NCBI RefSeq assembly: GCF_007754155.1
Contig: NZ_CP037423.1
Coordinates: 6,816,938-6,880,937 of the forward strand
Source of the DNA: Stieleria neptunia
Lineage (GTDB): Bacteria; Planctomycetota; Planctomycetia; Pirellulales; Pirellulaceae
Length of the DNA: 64,000 nt
Reading direction: 5' to 3'
Below the pieces are notes generated by a model. It saw only the letters and a program-made list of their open reading frames with translations, searched no databases and was not told the DNA's origin. A program made the translations under genes and the position numbers. Numbering within the stretch: position 1 is the stretch's first letter; every line of letters starts with the position of its first letter. Positions 1 to 9,002 of the stretch are shown piece after piece.

Positions 1-1
1 C

Positions 2-1258
2 GCCGATCGCAACGTCGAAAAACCTGGCGACGCCCAGGCCTTTGCGACGATCGTCAACTTCGGGACCGGCGCCGAAACCTTCAATCTCTCGCTGTACGTC
101 GACGGCATCTGGCGTGAATCCGAATCGCTCACCCTCGCGCCGGGGGAAGAAACCGGACTGACGTTCTCGCTGGCCGGACAAGAGGATGCCGCGTCACTGG
201 AAATGCGGCTGGAATCACCCGGCTCCGGGGCGTCGCGAGACCAACCGTTTGATGACGATTTGTTGATCGATAATTTTGCCTACGCGGGTTTGCGGCCCCT
301 GCGTACCGTGTCGGTGCTGGTCGTGACCGATGGAAACAAACCGCTGGAGATCGGCTTGACCACCGAGAGTGCGGCGAAGATTTGCATCGCCGAATTCCAA
401 TCCCCCAGTTATCTCGAAACACCAGAATACCAGGCGCGGGCGGAAGCGGGCCTGGACGATCTGATCCTCTACGATCGCTGCCGTCCCCAAAATTTGCCGG
501 CGACCAATACCTTTTTCATCGGCGCCCTGCCGAGCGACCAATGGTCTTGGGCAAGCGAACCCGGCCAAACGATCCTGGTCGACGTCGATCGCACCCATCC
601 GATGATGCAGTTTTTGGAACTGTTCTCGCTGCTGATCTTTGAAGGCCGATCGGTCAGCGGCCCCACCGGGACCCGTGAATTGGTCGGCGCCGACAACGGA
701 ACCGTGCTCGCGCTGGCGCCGCGCGACGGCTACCAGGATTTGGTCCTCGGGTTTGAAATCGTCACCACCGGCGAAGACGGCACGCCGCAGACGAACACGA
801 ACTGGTACGCCGAACGCTCTTGGCCGGTGTTTTTATTGAACGTCCTGCGGCATCTCGCCGGCGCGGCCGATGCGACCGCCGCACCCTCGTTCTTGCCCGG
901 CGACACGGTCCGGCTAAGAGTGGAAAGCCAGATCGATTCGGTCGAGATCGCGCGTGGCAGTGGGACCCCGGAATCGGTTCGAACCGGGAACTCCGGCAGC
1001 GTGGAATTCGTCGATTCCGAGATGCCTGGGTCTTACCGGGTCACCGCGGGAGACAAGCTGGTGGATCTGTTCAGCATCAACCTGTTCAGCCGACTGGAAA
1101 GCCAAATCCAGCCGCGTGAGACGTTTGAACTCGGCTACGAAACCATCGAAACCGCCGGGATGATCGAGACCCGCCAGGAGTATTGGCGCTGGCTGTTGGG
1201 TGCGGTTCTGGTGGTCCTGGCCGTCGAATGGTGGTTGTACAATCGACGCATCGCCTAG
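2..1258 (+). CDS. vWA/BatA-type membrane protein, C-terminal part (5' end outside window)
   Basis: The reading frame is open from base 2, so the start lies upstream of the window. The visible 418 residues begin with a beta-rich CARDB-like segment (VNFGTGAETFNLSLYVDG), continue with an alpha/beta region, and end in a single membrane helix (WRWLLGAVLVVLAVEWWLY) followed by a short RRIA tail. This C-terminal arrangement is typical of planctomycete BatA/vWA-family membrane proteins, in which the vWA domain sits upstream. That domain is not visible here, so the family assignment is inferred from architecture. The gene is convergent with the SulP gene; a dense hairpin cluster separates them. Confidence 0.6.
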   Translation, partial: ADRNVEKPGDAQAFATIVNFGTGAETFNLSLYVDGIWRESESLTLAPGEETGLTFSLAGQEDAASLEMRLESPGSGASRDQPFDDDLLIDNFAYAGLRPLRTVSVLVVTDGNKPLEIGLTTESAAKICIAEFQSPSYLETPEYQARAEAGLDDLILYDRCRPQNLPATNTFFIGALPSDQWSWASEPGQTILVDVDRTHPMMQFLELFSLLIFEGRSVSGPTGTRELVGADNGTVLALAPRDGYQDLVLGFEIVTTGEDGTPQTNTNWYAERSWPVFLLNVLRHLAGAADATAAPSFLPGDTVRLRVESQIDSVEIARGSGTPESVRTGNSGSVEFVDSEMPGSYRVTAGDKLVDLFSINLFSRLESQIQPRETFELGYETIETAGMIETRQEYWRWLLGAVLVVLAVEWWLYNRRIA

Positions 1259-1261
1259 CGG

Positions 1262-1470
1262 GTGTGGGATTGGCTTCCAGCCTGTCGATCATCTGTAGGG
1301 CACGCTGTGCGTGCGGGAGGTGATGCACAGCATCACCTACTAACTTTCCCTTGTTCCCGGGCTCCGCCTGGGAACACCCTGTCATGGAGGCTCCCGCCTC
1401 CTGAGCATCAACCGCGTGTGGCCGTAGCCACACCGACCTCGCGTTCCAAGGCGGAGCCCTGGAACGAGTG
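1262..1470. repeat. Cluster of seven distinct short hairpin repeats
   Basis: The gap between two convergent genes holds seven hairpins: 1266-1286 (TTGGCTTCCAGCCTG type), 1300-1314 (GCACGC-TGT-GCGTGC), 1319-1337 (GGTGATGC-ACA-GCATCACC), 1353-1375 (stems GTTCCCGGGC/GCCTGGGAAC, loop TCC), 1386-1401 (GGAGGC/GCCTCC), 1416-1433 (GTGTGGC-CGTA-GCCACAC) and 1442-1466 (CGTTCCAAGGC/GCCCTGGAACG, loop GGA). Related copies of the first three occur elsewhere in the window. The cluster could act as a bidirectional terminator region, but that is not shown. Confidence 0.85.
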
Positions 1471-1476
1471 GATCCC

Positions 1477-3246
1477 TCACCCCAACCGATCGGTTGCGAC
1501 GTGGTATTGGGGATCTTCCGAGAGGTTGACTTCGACCAAATCGCCCGCCTTGTCCAGCAATCCGCGGCATTCGTCGCTGAGATGGGTCAGATGCAAACGC
1601 TTGCCCGCCGATTCATACTTTTCGGCCAGCACGTTGATTGCTTCCAGACCGGATTGGTCATAGACGCGGGTATAATAAAAATCGATCACGACATCGTCGG
1701 GGTCCTTGTGGACATCGAACAACTCTTTGAAGGAAGTTGCCGAAGCGAAGAACAGGGGGCCGTGCAGCTGGTAGATCTTGCTGCCGTACTCGTTGATCTG
1801 GGTTTCTGCACCCAGGTGGGTGGCGTGCGTCCAAGTGAACACACAGGCCGATACGATCACGCCCAAGATGACGGCGGTGGCCAAATCGTGCATGATGACG
1901 GTGTAGCCGGCGACCAAAAGCATGACCGCGAAATCGGCCCGCGGAACACGGCGAACCATCTTCAGTGACGCCCACTCGAACGTTCCGATGACGACCATGA
2001 ACATCACGCCGACGAGGGCGGCCATCGGGATCTGTTCGATCCACGGCGCGAGAAACAGAATGAACGCCAGCAAGCAGACCGCCGCGGTGATCCCACTCAA
2101 TCGGCCGCGTCCGCCGGAATTCACGTTGATCAACGATTGGCCGATCATCGCACAACCGCCCATCCCGCCGAACAGTCCACAAAGAATATTCGCAGCACCT
2201 TGGCCGACGCATTCGCGGTTCCCGCGGCCTCGCGTTTCCGTGATCTCATCGATCAACGTCAACGTCATCAGGGATTCGATCAGCCCGACCCCCGCCAAAG
2301 TCAGCGAGAACGGCAGGATGATCCACAGCGTTTCCATCGTCATCGGCGGAACGGTGTATTGCAGAAAGAACGGCATCGGCAGTCCGCCGCTGATCGACGA
2401 CTCTTCGTCGCCACCGGCGGGTTCGACTTCCGCAGCGTCGGTCGCAGGATCGCGTAACACCGGGCCGACGACTTCATCATTTTGGTAACTGACGCGGCGG
2501 AACTCGGCCAACAGCTCATCGGAAGCCACGTTGGTCGGATCGTTCTGCCGGGCCTCGGTGATTTGGCTGGCCTTGAAATTGGTCTTCAGCATGTCGCCGA
2601 CCGTGGCGACCGCGTTAGGCGTGATTTCATCGCCCGAAATGACGCCGCTTCGATTGATCGCCACCGACAAAAAGGTGACCGACAAAATCGCCACCAACGA
2701 CGCCGGCAAAGCACGCGTCAGTTTGGGCAGCAGATAGATGATCAGCATCGTGATCGCAACCAGCCCCAGCATGACGTACAGCCGGGGCCCCGTCAGATAC
2801 ACCAGATTTCCCGTCGATAGATCGAGCGTTTTGAAGCTGCCCAATTGAGCCATTCCGATCACGATCGCCAGACCGTTGACGAACCCCAGCATCACCGAGT
2901 GGGGAACCATTCGAATCAATTTTCCCAGCCGGGCGACGCCGACGGTGATTTGAAAGATGCCGCACAAGATGACCGCGGGAAACAGATATTCCACGCCATG
3001 CATCGCGACCAAAGCCACCACGACAACAGCCATCGCGCCGGTGGCACCGGAGATCATGCCGGGGCGCCCACCAAAGGCGGCCGTGATCAGGCCGATGAAA
3101 AATGCCGAATACAATCCGATCAGGGGGGAAACACCGGCGACAAAGGCAAACGCGACTGCCTCAGGGACCAACGCCAACGCGACGGTCAAGCCGGAAAGAA
3201 GATCGTCTTTAGCGTTCGCGGTTCCGGCACGGAAGAAATTCAGCAT
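1477..3246 (-). CDS. SulP family anion permease with STAS domain
   Basis: A 589-residue integral membrane protein of the SulP (sulfate permease/SLC26-like) family. The N-terminal half carries the signature [19 protein letters not shown] and further hydrophobic helices including [20 protein letters not shown]. The C-terminal roughly 100 residues form a cytoplasmic STAS domain ([19 protein letters not shown], then [15 protein letters not shown]). Between the membrane halves, about residues 210-295, lies a long charged insertion ([17 protein letters not shown] onward) that is unusual for the family. The substrate (sulfate, bicarbonate or another anion) cannot be decided from sequence. It reads convergently with the preceding gene. 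Confidence 0.9.
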   Translation of the reverse strand: MLNFFRAGTANAKDDLLSGLTVALALVPEAVAFAFVAGVSPLIGLYSAFFIGLITAAFGGRPGMISGATGAMAVVVVALVAMHGVEYLFPAVILCGIFQITVGVARLGKLIRMVPHSVMLGFVNGLAIVIGMAQLGSFKTLDLSTGNLVYLTGPRLYVMLGLVAITMLIIYLLPKLTRALPASLVAILSVTFLSVAINRSGVISGDEITPNAVATVGDMLKTNFKASQITEARQNDPTNVASDELLAEFRRVSYQNDEVVGPVLRDPATDAAEVEPAGGDEESSISGGLPMPFFLQYTVPPMTMETLWIILPFSLTLAGVGLIESLMTLTLIDEITETRGRGNRECVGQGAANILCGLFGGMGGCAMIGQSLINVNSGGRGRLSGITAAVCLLAFILFLAPWIEQIPMAALVGVMFMVVIGTFEWASLKMVRRVPRADFAVMLLVAGYTVIMHDLATAVILGVIVSACVFTWTHATHLGAETQINEYGSKIYQLHGPLFFASATSFKELFDVHKDPDDVVIDFYYTRVYDQSGLEAINVLAEKYESAGKRLHLTHLSDECRGLLDKAGDLVEVNLSEDPQYHVATDRLG

Positions 3247-3511
3247 TCAAGCAATCAGGGCAGAGAAAGGGTGATCATAAAAAGAAACAACCGCGAATCC
3301 TACTTTCCATCGCCACGCGGTCAAGAAAGGATCAAGCGCATGGCGTGCGTCTAAAAAATGACCGAATCATCACATTCTTCGGTGAGGTGAAAATCCGCCA
3401 CCTACCCGCTACGCTAGGTCGGTGCCCGACGTCGCAAACCACATGGGTTTGGAACCCGGCGACGTCAAAAAAGTAAAAAAATATTTCGACTTCATTATCT
3501 GCATCATCACC

Positions 3512-6034
3512 ATGCTCGCTCCCCCGCGACCACGACCGCACCACCCGAACGTGATCGCGCCGCCCACCTCGCGTGCTCGATGGACAATCCATGCACGTCG
3601 CGATTGGCTACGTTGCGACCGGCCACGTTGCGACTGGCGGCTGGCGATTTGCGTGCTCCTGTTCGGCATCACGTCACCGTTCGGTTGGGCCGGCGTTCGC
3701 ACGACCGACGATACCGCCAACGATCTGGTCCAGTCCTTGACGGCGTCCGGCCGCTTGGACGATGCCGAGTGGGTTTGCCGAAACCAGCTGCGCCGGCATC
3801 CCGAAGGCTTGCTGCCGCACGCCAAATGGTCGGCGCGGTTGGCCCAGGTGCTCGCCGAACGGAATACCACAACGATCTTTGACGGGAAGGTTTCCGACCT
3901 TTCCCAACGCATTGATCCCGCGATCGATTCGGCGTGCCAGCCCCTCGTGTTGCTGTTATCCAGTTACCCCGAGTCGCCGTCGGTCGTTTTCCTGCACGCC
4001 ACTCGATTGGCCATTCGCCAACGCATCTTGAGGGCGGCGATTGTCGCCGCATCGGTCTCGCCCCCCGACCCAAGCCTGACCGACGAGTTGCTGAGCAAGT
4101 TTTCGCGTCTGCAGTACGACGTCAACGAACTGCAGGAAACGGCACGCCGAGAGTGGAGCGCACGAACCGCCGAAACCACCCGTGGGGCGAAGTCGCCGGG
4201 CCGGATTGCCGCGGATCAATACCAGCGATTGTTGCAAGAGTTGTCGCTGCAGCGCGTTTCGATCGCGCTGCTGCAAAGCGAACTGTTCCCCAGAGGTTCC
4301 GATGACTATCGAGCCGCGGCCGCCGATGCAGCGGTGGTGGCGGAGGAGGCGATCCTGACGCTACCCGACGGATCCGAAGCCAAGCGTGTCGCCAGGGCCT
4401 TGCGAGCCGAGTCGCTGTTGCGAAGCGGTGATGTTGCGGCCGCCGGCGAAATCATCGCCGCTGCGGGGGGCCCGTCCGCTGCCAACGATTCACCGCGTTG
4501 GACCGCGTTGCGGATCCGTTTAGCACTCGCCAAGGGCGACTCTGCATCCGCCCGCGCGATTTGCGATGCCTATTACCGATCATCGGGTTCAGCGGATGCC
4601 CAACCGCAGAACCTGGAGGTGGATTTTGCGAAATTGGATGTGCTGTTGGCGGACGCGAAAGACGATGGCCAGGTGGCCCGGTGGATCGATCGGATCGAGC
4701 GTCGTGGCGGCGCGTTTGCACGCCGAAGAGCGGAATCGATCGCGATCGCCCTGCTTCGATCCACCGCCTCGCCGGACGGGATGGCCGACCGCCGTCGGCT
4801 GAGCCCCGCGTTGATCGCGGCCCAGGGCGAAGACTGGTTGCGACGCAAGGACCCGCGACAGGCGGCGGGGTTGTTGCGGGAAGCCGCGCTGGCCGAACCG
4901 GTCCCCGAGGCGGCGTTTCAATACGCAGCCAAGAGCGCCGCGGCGGCGATCGCAGCCAAGGATTCGCAGCAGGCGATTGAGGTGCTGCGGCAAACCGCTC
5001 GAAAACATGCGATTGACGACAACGCGACCCAATTGACGATGCAGGCGGCGCTGTTGGCGTCCAAACCGTTTGCCGGGGCCGACGATCCGAAACGACGCCT
5101 GACGCTGCTGGAAGACCTGCTGAAAGAAGTTTCGCAAACCTGGCCGAGCAGCGAAGCGGCGCTCAAGGCGAACGAGTGGCTGTGTCGGATCTTGGTGCAA
5201 TCCGGACGCCGGGAACAGGCCGCTCGCGACGCATTGGAACTGCTGACGCTCGGGCAACGCGTCGATCAATTCGAACCCACCCTGACGTTGTGGTTTGACT
5301 ACCTGTCGAAACTTGAACTGGACCAAGTCACCAACGAACTCAACTCGCTCGCCGCCACGCTCGGTGAACTCGCCGCCGAAAACGATGCCTTCGCGGCCCC
5401 GGTTCATCGAGCGGCGATTCTGTTTTTTGATCGTCCGCAAATGGCATTCGATGCAACAACATTAACCGGCGCGGATCCGTCAACGGAGTTCTTAAGACGG
5501 TTGGAACGATTCCGGGCCAGCGGTGGAGGTGGCGGGGAAGCGATTGCAACCGACGCTGTCGACGACACGATTCTGTTGCGGGCGCGATGGCGACTGCAAC
5601 GCGACGCCATGCTCGACGCGGCGACGCAACCGGCAATCGGGTCTGTTCTGCTGGGCTGGCCCGATGCATCCGAATGGCAAACGGCAACGGCGCAGTTTTG
5701 GAGTGCGCCGGACGACACGTCCGTCAAGGGGATCGTGCGGCTGGCGCTCTCGGGCGACGCGAAGCCCCAATCGTTGCGACGCGGCATGCGATTGCTGGCC
5801 GGCAGCGATTCCAAAGCCGCCAAGCGGTCGGCGATCGAGTTGGCCGATCGCCTGGCCGCGACGATGAAGATCGGGAATGAGGACTGGTACCAGGCAAAGC
5901 TGCAAGCGATCGAGTGGCTGGCTGAAATCGGCGACCAGGAACAATCGCGCAAGCGGGCTCAATACGTCCTGCTATTGCACCGCCCCGTCGATGGAGCAAC
6001 ACGCAAGCGATTCGAAGCGTTCGCAAAAAACTAA
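3512..6034 (+). CDS. Secreted TPR-like repeat protein, unknown function
   Basis: The ATG at 3512 gives 840 residues; a GTG at 3422 would add 30. The N-terminus has an Arg-rich stretch followed by a hydrophobic segment (LAICVLLFGITSPFGWAG), consistent with export or membrane anchoring. The rest is almost entirely helical with degenerate TPR-type pairs (LDDAEWVCRNQLRRHPEGLL, LRSGDVAAAGEIIAAAGG, WLRRKDPRQAAGLLREAAL). No catalytic motif was recognised. Large helical-repeat exported proteins of this kind are common in planctomycetes and usually annotated as hypothetical. The gene has no close neighbour on its strand, so context gives no function. Confidence 0.7.
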   Translation: MLAPPRPRPHHPNVIAPPTSRARWTIHARRDWLRCDRPRCDWRLAICVLLFGITSPFGWAGVRTTDDTANDLVQSLTASGRLDDAEWVCRNQLRRHPEGLLPHAKWSARLAQVLAERNTTTIFDGKVSDLSQRIDPAIDSACQPLVLLLSSYPESPSVVFLHATRLAIRQRILRAAIVAASVSPPDPSLTDELLSKFSRLQYDVNELQETARREWSARTAETTRGAKSPGRIAADQYQRLLQELSLQRVSIALLQSELFPRGSDDYRAAAADAAVVAEEAILTLPDGSEAKRVARALRAESLLRSGDVAAAGEIIAAAGGPSAANDSPRWTALRIRLALAKGDSASARAICDAYYRSSGSADAQPQNLEVDFAKLDVLLADAKDDGQVARWIDRIERRGGAFARRRAESIAIALLRSTASPDGMADRRRLSPALIAAQGEDWLRRKDPRQAAGLLREAALAEPVPEAAFQYAAKSAAAAIAAKDSQQAIEVLRQTARKHAIDDNATQLTMQAALLASKPFAGADDPKRRLTLLEDLLKEVSQTWPSSEAALKANEWLCRILVQSGRREQAARDALELLTLGQRVDQFEPTLTLWFDYLSKLELDQVTNELNSLAATLGELAAENDAFAAPVHRAAILFFDRPQMAFDATTLTGADPSTEFLRRLERFRASGGGGGEAIATDAVDDTILLRARWRLQRDAMLDAATQPAIGSVLLGWPDASEWQTATAQFWSAPDDTSVKGIVRLALSGDAKPQSLRRGMRLLAGSDSKAAKRSAIELADRLAATMKIGNEDWYQAKLQAIEWLAEIGDQEQSRKRAQYVLLLHRPVDGATRKRFEAFAKN

Positions 6035-6095
6035 GCACATCACACCAACAGAGGCTGGTGTGCAGGCTTCAGCCGCCGATCTCGCTGCTCGGGAC

Positions 6096-6255
6096 GTCGA
6101 TTGTAGAAGTGACGGATTTGATCGTAGCGGTAGTCGCCAAGACTTTTGCAGCGCGAGCCCTCTCTGGCGTTTGCTTGCTGCGCAAACGCCGTCTCTCCCA
6201 GAGGGAGAGAAACTAAATGGGTTGCCAAACGCTGCAGCAAAAGAATCGAAGTCCC
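6096..6255 (+). repeat. Dispersed ~160-bp structured element, copy A (family E1)
   Basis: This matches 19051-19213 (same strand) and 42041-42182 (opposite strand). Its core is the hairpin GGCGTTTGC-TTGCTGC-GCAAACGCC, with outer pairing between CCTCTCTGG and CCAGAGGGAGAG. Upstream it begins GTCGATTGTAGAAGTGACGG and downstream ends AAAAGAATCGAAGTCCC. The interval 6035-6398 contains no gene; it holds this element and the E3 copy that follows. Confidence 0.85.
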
Positions 6256-6283
6256 TCGCAGCAAAGGGGCCGTCGAGCAGAGT

Positions 6284-6351
6284 TGTACGACGTCCTTTCC
6301 AGGTCGTCGTCGGGAGTCCTACGGACGACGGCCCGGAAGGGCCATCGTACG
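6284..6351 (-). repeat. Dispersed double-hairpin element, copy A (family E3)
   Basis: This copy is inverted relative to those at 34585-34649 and 54369-54435. It contains the hairpin GACGGCCC-GGAA-GGGCCATC and a second hairpin around ACGTCCTTTCCAGGTCGT. It lies directly downstream of family E1 copy A and upstream of the sigma-factor stop codon. Confidence 0.85.
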
Positions 6352-6398
6352 TCCCAAGCTGGATGGTCTCTCAAGGCGAGACACCAACAGGCACGCCA

Positions 6399-6980
6399 TC
6401 AATCCCCAAGTTGCTTCCGCAGCGCCTTCATGCCCCGATGCAACAACCCCGCGACGGCGCCGGTGGATTTCCCCAGTTCGGCAGCCACCTCGCTTAGCTT
6501 CATGCCTTCCAGGTAATGCAACCGAACGGCATCGGCCTGGGCATCGGGAAGTTGGGCAATCGCCTGGCTGATCTGAATCACGCTCTCGCCGAACGCGACA
6601 TTCTGGCTGGGCGTCGGGGAATCGCCGGCGAGCAATCCTTCCAGCCGCATCGACGAGGCGGCCAGTTTCTGCTCCATCGATTGTTCTCGGCGGATGTCGC
6701 GTTTGTCGCGGTGCAGATCCCGGTCCAGGTGGCACAGGTGATGCGCCAGGATCTGCCTCAGCCAGGCCAGCAATTCGCCTTCGGTGGACCCGCGAAACCC
6801 CTCGAATCCCTGCACGGCCTGCATCATCGCCTGCTGCACCATGTCGGAGGCACCGATTTTGGCCTGGTAGGCCCGCCGCATCCGCGTCCGGGCCAGCATC
6901 CGCAGATAAGGCTCGTATTGGGCGACGATTGCGGGGTCGGACACGTCGATGGGCCGAGAGGAAGGGAGGGATTCAGACAT
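6399..6980 (-). CDS. ECF-like sigma-70 family RNA polymerase sigma factor
   Basis: The ATG at 6980 is preceded by AAGGA seven bases upstream and gives 193 residues, the normal size for the family. Region 2 is visible near residues 25-75 (ASDMVQQAMMQAVQGFEGF, then LLAWLRQILAHHL). Region 4 lies near residues 140-190 with the helix-turn-helix MKLSEVAAELGKSTGAVAGL. A charged linker (LHRDKRDIRREQSMEQKL) sits between them. This form is characteristic of planctomycete ECF-like factors. No anti-sigma factor or serine/threonine kinase is adjacent. The gene is divergent from ruvB with about 170 bp between starts. Confidence 0.92.
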   Translation of the reverse strand: MSESLPSSRPIDVSDPAIVAQYEPYLRMLARTRMRRAYQAKIGASDMVQQAMMQAVQGFEGFRGSTEGELLAWLRQILAHHLCHLDRDLHRDKRDIRREQSMEQKLAASSMRLEGLLAGDSPTPSQNVAFGESVIQISQAIAQLPDAQADAVRLHYLEGMKLSEVAAELGKSTGAVAGLLHRGMKALRKQLGD

Positions 6981-7152
6981 TGAAAATTCCTTGCGTGGGC
7001 GGTGCCGGGGGGTCGGCAGGGCCGTAGAGCTGTCGCGGCGGAGAATCGTCGGGCACCGGACAAATCTCGCGCCGACTTGAAAGCCAAATTCGGTTAAAAC
7101 AGTCACTGCAAAGAAATCTTCGCAAATGTGTTTCCACACGGATGAGTACCCA

Positions 7153-8214
7153 ATGGCGCGAGAAGCAGTCTACCAACAATCCGAACCGGCCGTCCCGGGT
7201 GATCTGCCTCCGGGTGATCCGCCGGTCGTCGCGTCGGCCAGTGCCGAGGGTCCGGACGATCAGGAGCGAAAGCTGCGGCCGCGCCGGCTGGACGAAATGG
7301 TCGGCCAGCGGGACGTGATCGAGCGGCTGAAGATTGCCATCGATGCCGCCACCGGGCGGGGCGAACCGCTCGGGCACATCTTGTTTGACGGCCCTCCTGG
7401 GCTTGGCAAAACGACCTTCGCCACCGTCATCCCCGCCGAAATGGGCACGACCGTGCAGATGGCCAACGGGGCCGGACTGAGTGCCCCCAAAGATCTGCTC
7501 CCCTACCTGACCAATGTCTCGGAAAAGTCGGTGCTGTTCATCGATGAAATCCACCGCGTACCCAAGGCGGTCGAAGAGTACTTGTATACGGCGATGGAGG
7601 ATTTTCGGATCGACATCGTGCTTGGTGAAGGGGTCAACGCTCGAACGTTGAACTTTGAACTGCAACCCTTCACCTTGATCGGCGCGACCACCCGAGCCGG
7701 CATGCTGAGTGCGCCGCTGCGTGACCGATTCCAGATCCGCGAACACCTCGGCTGGTACAGCGACGACCAGCTTTGTGAACTGGTGATTCGAAACGCCAAA
7801 AAGCTGGCCGTCGAGATCGATCAACCGGCCGCCGGAGAGATCGCTCGGCGAAGTCGTCGGACACCGCGTTTGGCCAACAATCGACTGCACTGGGTTCGCG
7901 ACTACGCCCAAATCAAAGCCAAGGGGTCCGTCACGATCGGTGTCGCCCGCGATTCGTTGGACATGATCGGGATCGACAAACTCGGTCTGGACAAACAGGA
8001 CCGCAATTATCTTGAAACCTTAATCCGCGTCTTCGGCGGCGGTCCCAGCGGACTCGAAGCGATCGCCCACACGATGAACGTCAGCAGCGACACGCTGGAG
8101 GACGAAGTCGAACCTTTCTTGTTGCGCAGCGAGTTGATCGTTCGAACGCGGCGTGGAAGAATGGCGACCAGCAAGGCATTCGAGCACATGAAAATGCCGC
8201 CCCCCGCCGTCTAA
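7153..8214 (+). CDS. ruvB: Holliday junction branch migration helicase RuvB
   Basis: The 353-residue AAA+ motor drives branch migration with RuvA. Walker A is GPPGLGKT at residues 80-87, Walker B is VLFIDEIHR with D131-E132, and sensor/arginine-finger elements are present (GATTRAGMLSAPLRDRF). The C-terminal winged helix includes VFGGGPSGLEAIA and ends with MATSKAFEHM. I start at 7153 (MAREAVYQQ) rather than the in-frame ATG at 7126, because MARE-type N-termini are usual. The N-terminus before the conserved RPRRLDEMVGQ carries about 40 variable residues. Neither ruvA nor ruvC is nearby. Only 35 bases, filled by a hairpin repeat, separate it from nth. Confidence 0.96.
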   Translation: MAREAVYQQSEPAVPGDLPPGDPPVVASASAEGPDDQERKLRPRRLDEMVGQRDVIERLKIAIDAATGRGEPLGHILFDGPPGLGKTTFATVIPAEMGTTVQMANGAGLSAPKDLLPYLTNVSEKSVLFIDEIHRVPKAVEEYLYTAMEDFRIDIVLGEGVNARTLNFELQPFTLIGATTRAGMLSAPLRDRFQIREHLGWYSDDQLCELVIRNAKKLAVEIDQPAAGEIARRSRRTPRLANNRLHWVRDYAQIKAKGSVTIGVARDSLDMIGIDKLGLDKQDRNYLETLIRVFGGGPSGLEAIAHTMNVSSDTLEDEVEPFLLRSELIVRTRRGRMATSKAFEHMKMPPPAV

Positions 8215-8240
8215 GTGGCGTAAGCTTCCAGCTTGCGATC
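8215..8240 (+). repeat. Dispersed hairpin, TAAGCTTCCAGCTTG type (family H1)
   Basis: It begins on the base after the ruvB stop codon and ends ten bases before the nth ATG. The stem CGTAAGCT/AGCTTGCG with loop TCC includes one G-U pair. It is the A/T-variant of the copies at 28560 and 28592, differing by paired substitutions. It may form an intercistronic hairpin or terminator. Confidence 0.85.
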
Positions 8241-8249
8241 TTGCCAACC

Positions 8250-8903
8250 ATGCTGAAAAAAGAACGTGCCGCGCTGGTCCAGCGGCGACTGGACGAACTC
8301 TACCCCGAAACGCCGATTCCGCTCGATCATTCCGATGCGTTCACGTTACTCGTCGCCGTCTTGTTGAGTGCCCAGTGCACCGACAAGAAAGTCAACGAGG
8401 TCACTCCGGAACTGTTTCGTGTCGCCGGGACGCCGCAGAAAATGGCGGCGCTGGGCCAAGAAAAGATCCTGGAAATCATTCGTCCCCTCGGACTGTCCAA
8501 ACAAAAGGCGAAAAGCCTGGACGGGCTGTCCAAGATCCTGATCGAAAAACATGCAGCCCAGGTTCCGCAGTCGTTTGAGGAGCTGGAGGCGTTGCCCGGT
8601 GTCGGCCACAAGACGGCCAGTGTGGTCATGGCCCAGGCGTTCGGCGTCCCCGCGTTCCCCGTCGACACCCACATTCACCGCCTCGCCCAGCGGTGGGGCC
8701 TCTCCAACGGGAAAAGCGTGGCGCAGACCGAAGCGGATCTGAAGAAATTGTTTCCACGTGAATCGTGGAACAAGCTGCATCTGCAGATCATTTTTTACGG
8801 GCGAGAGTTCTGTACCGCGCGGGGCTGTGACGGAACGAAGTGCGACCTTTGTCGCGATCTTTACCCGAATCGAAAAAAGCCGGTCGCGCTGAAAAAGGCG
8901 TGA
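8250..8903 (+). CDS. nth: Endonuclease III (DNA glycosylase/AP lyase)
   Basis: The protein has 217 residues and removes oxidised pyrimidines, then cleaves the abasic site. The helix-hairpin-helix LPGVGHKTASVV holds the catalytic Lys at 121, and the catalytic Asp is D139 in FPVDTHIHRLAQRWGL. The C-terminal [4Fe-4S] cysteines are C188, C193, C198 and C201, spaced C-x4-C-x4-C-x2-C instead of the classical C-x6-C-x2-C-x5-C, so the cluster loop is atypical. The start is the ATG at 8250; a TTG at 8241 is the alternative. No clear Shine-Dalgarno site was found. It follows ruvB in the same direction, making a small repair pair. Confidence 0.94.
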   Translation: MLKKERAALVQRRLDELYPETPIPLDHSDAFTLLVAVLLSAQCTDKKVNEVTPELFRVAGTPQKMAALGQEKILEIIRPLGLSKQKAKSLDGLSKILIEKHAAQVPQSFEELEALPGVGHKTASVVMAQAFGVPAFPVDTHIHRLAQRWGLSNGKSVAQTEADLKKLFPRESWNKLHLQIIFYGREFCTARGCDGTKCDLCRDLYPNRKKPVALKKA

Positions 8904-9002
8904 TGTCGGTCTCCTCCCCCAGACGTACTTGATCTGATCCCACACTGGCCTTACACCTATAAACCCACGGATCAGATCTTTCCCCTGTCAACGCGTGCAA
9001 CC

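Noticed and set aside
6973..7911. Minus-strand open frame of 312 codons
   Set aside because: Antisense to ruvB and overlapping the sigma-factor start.
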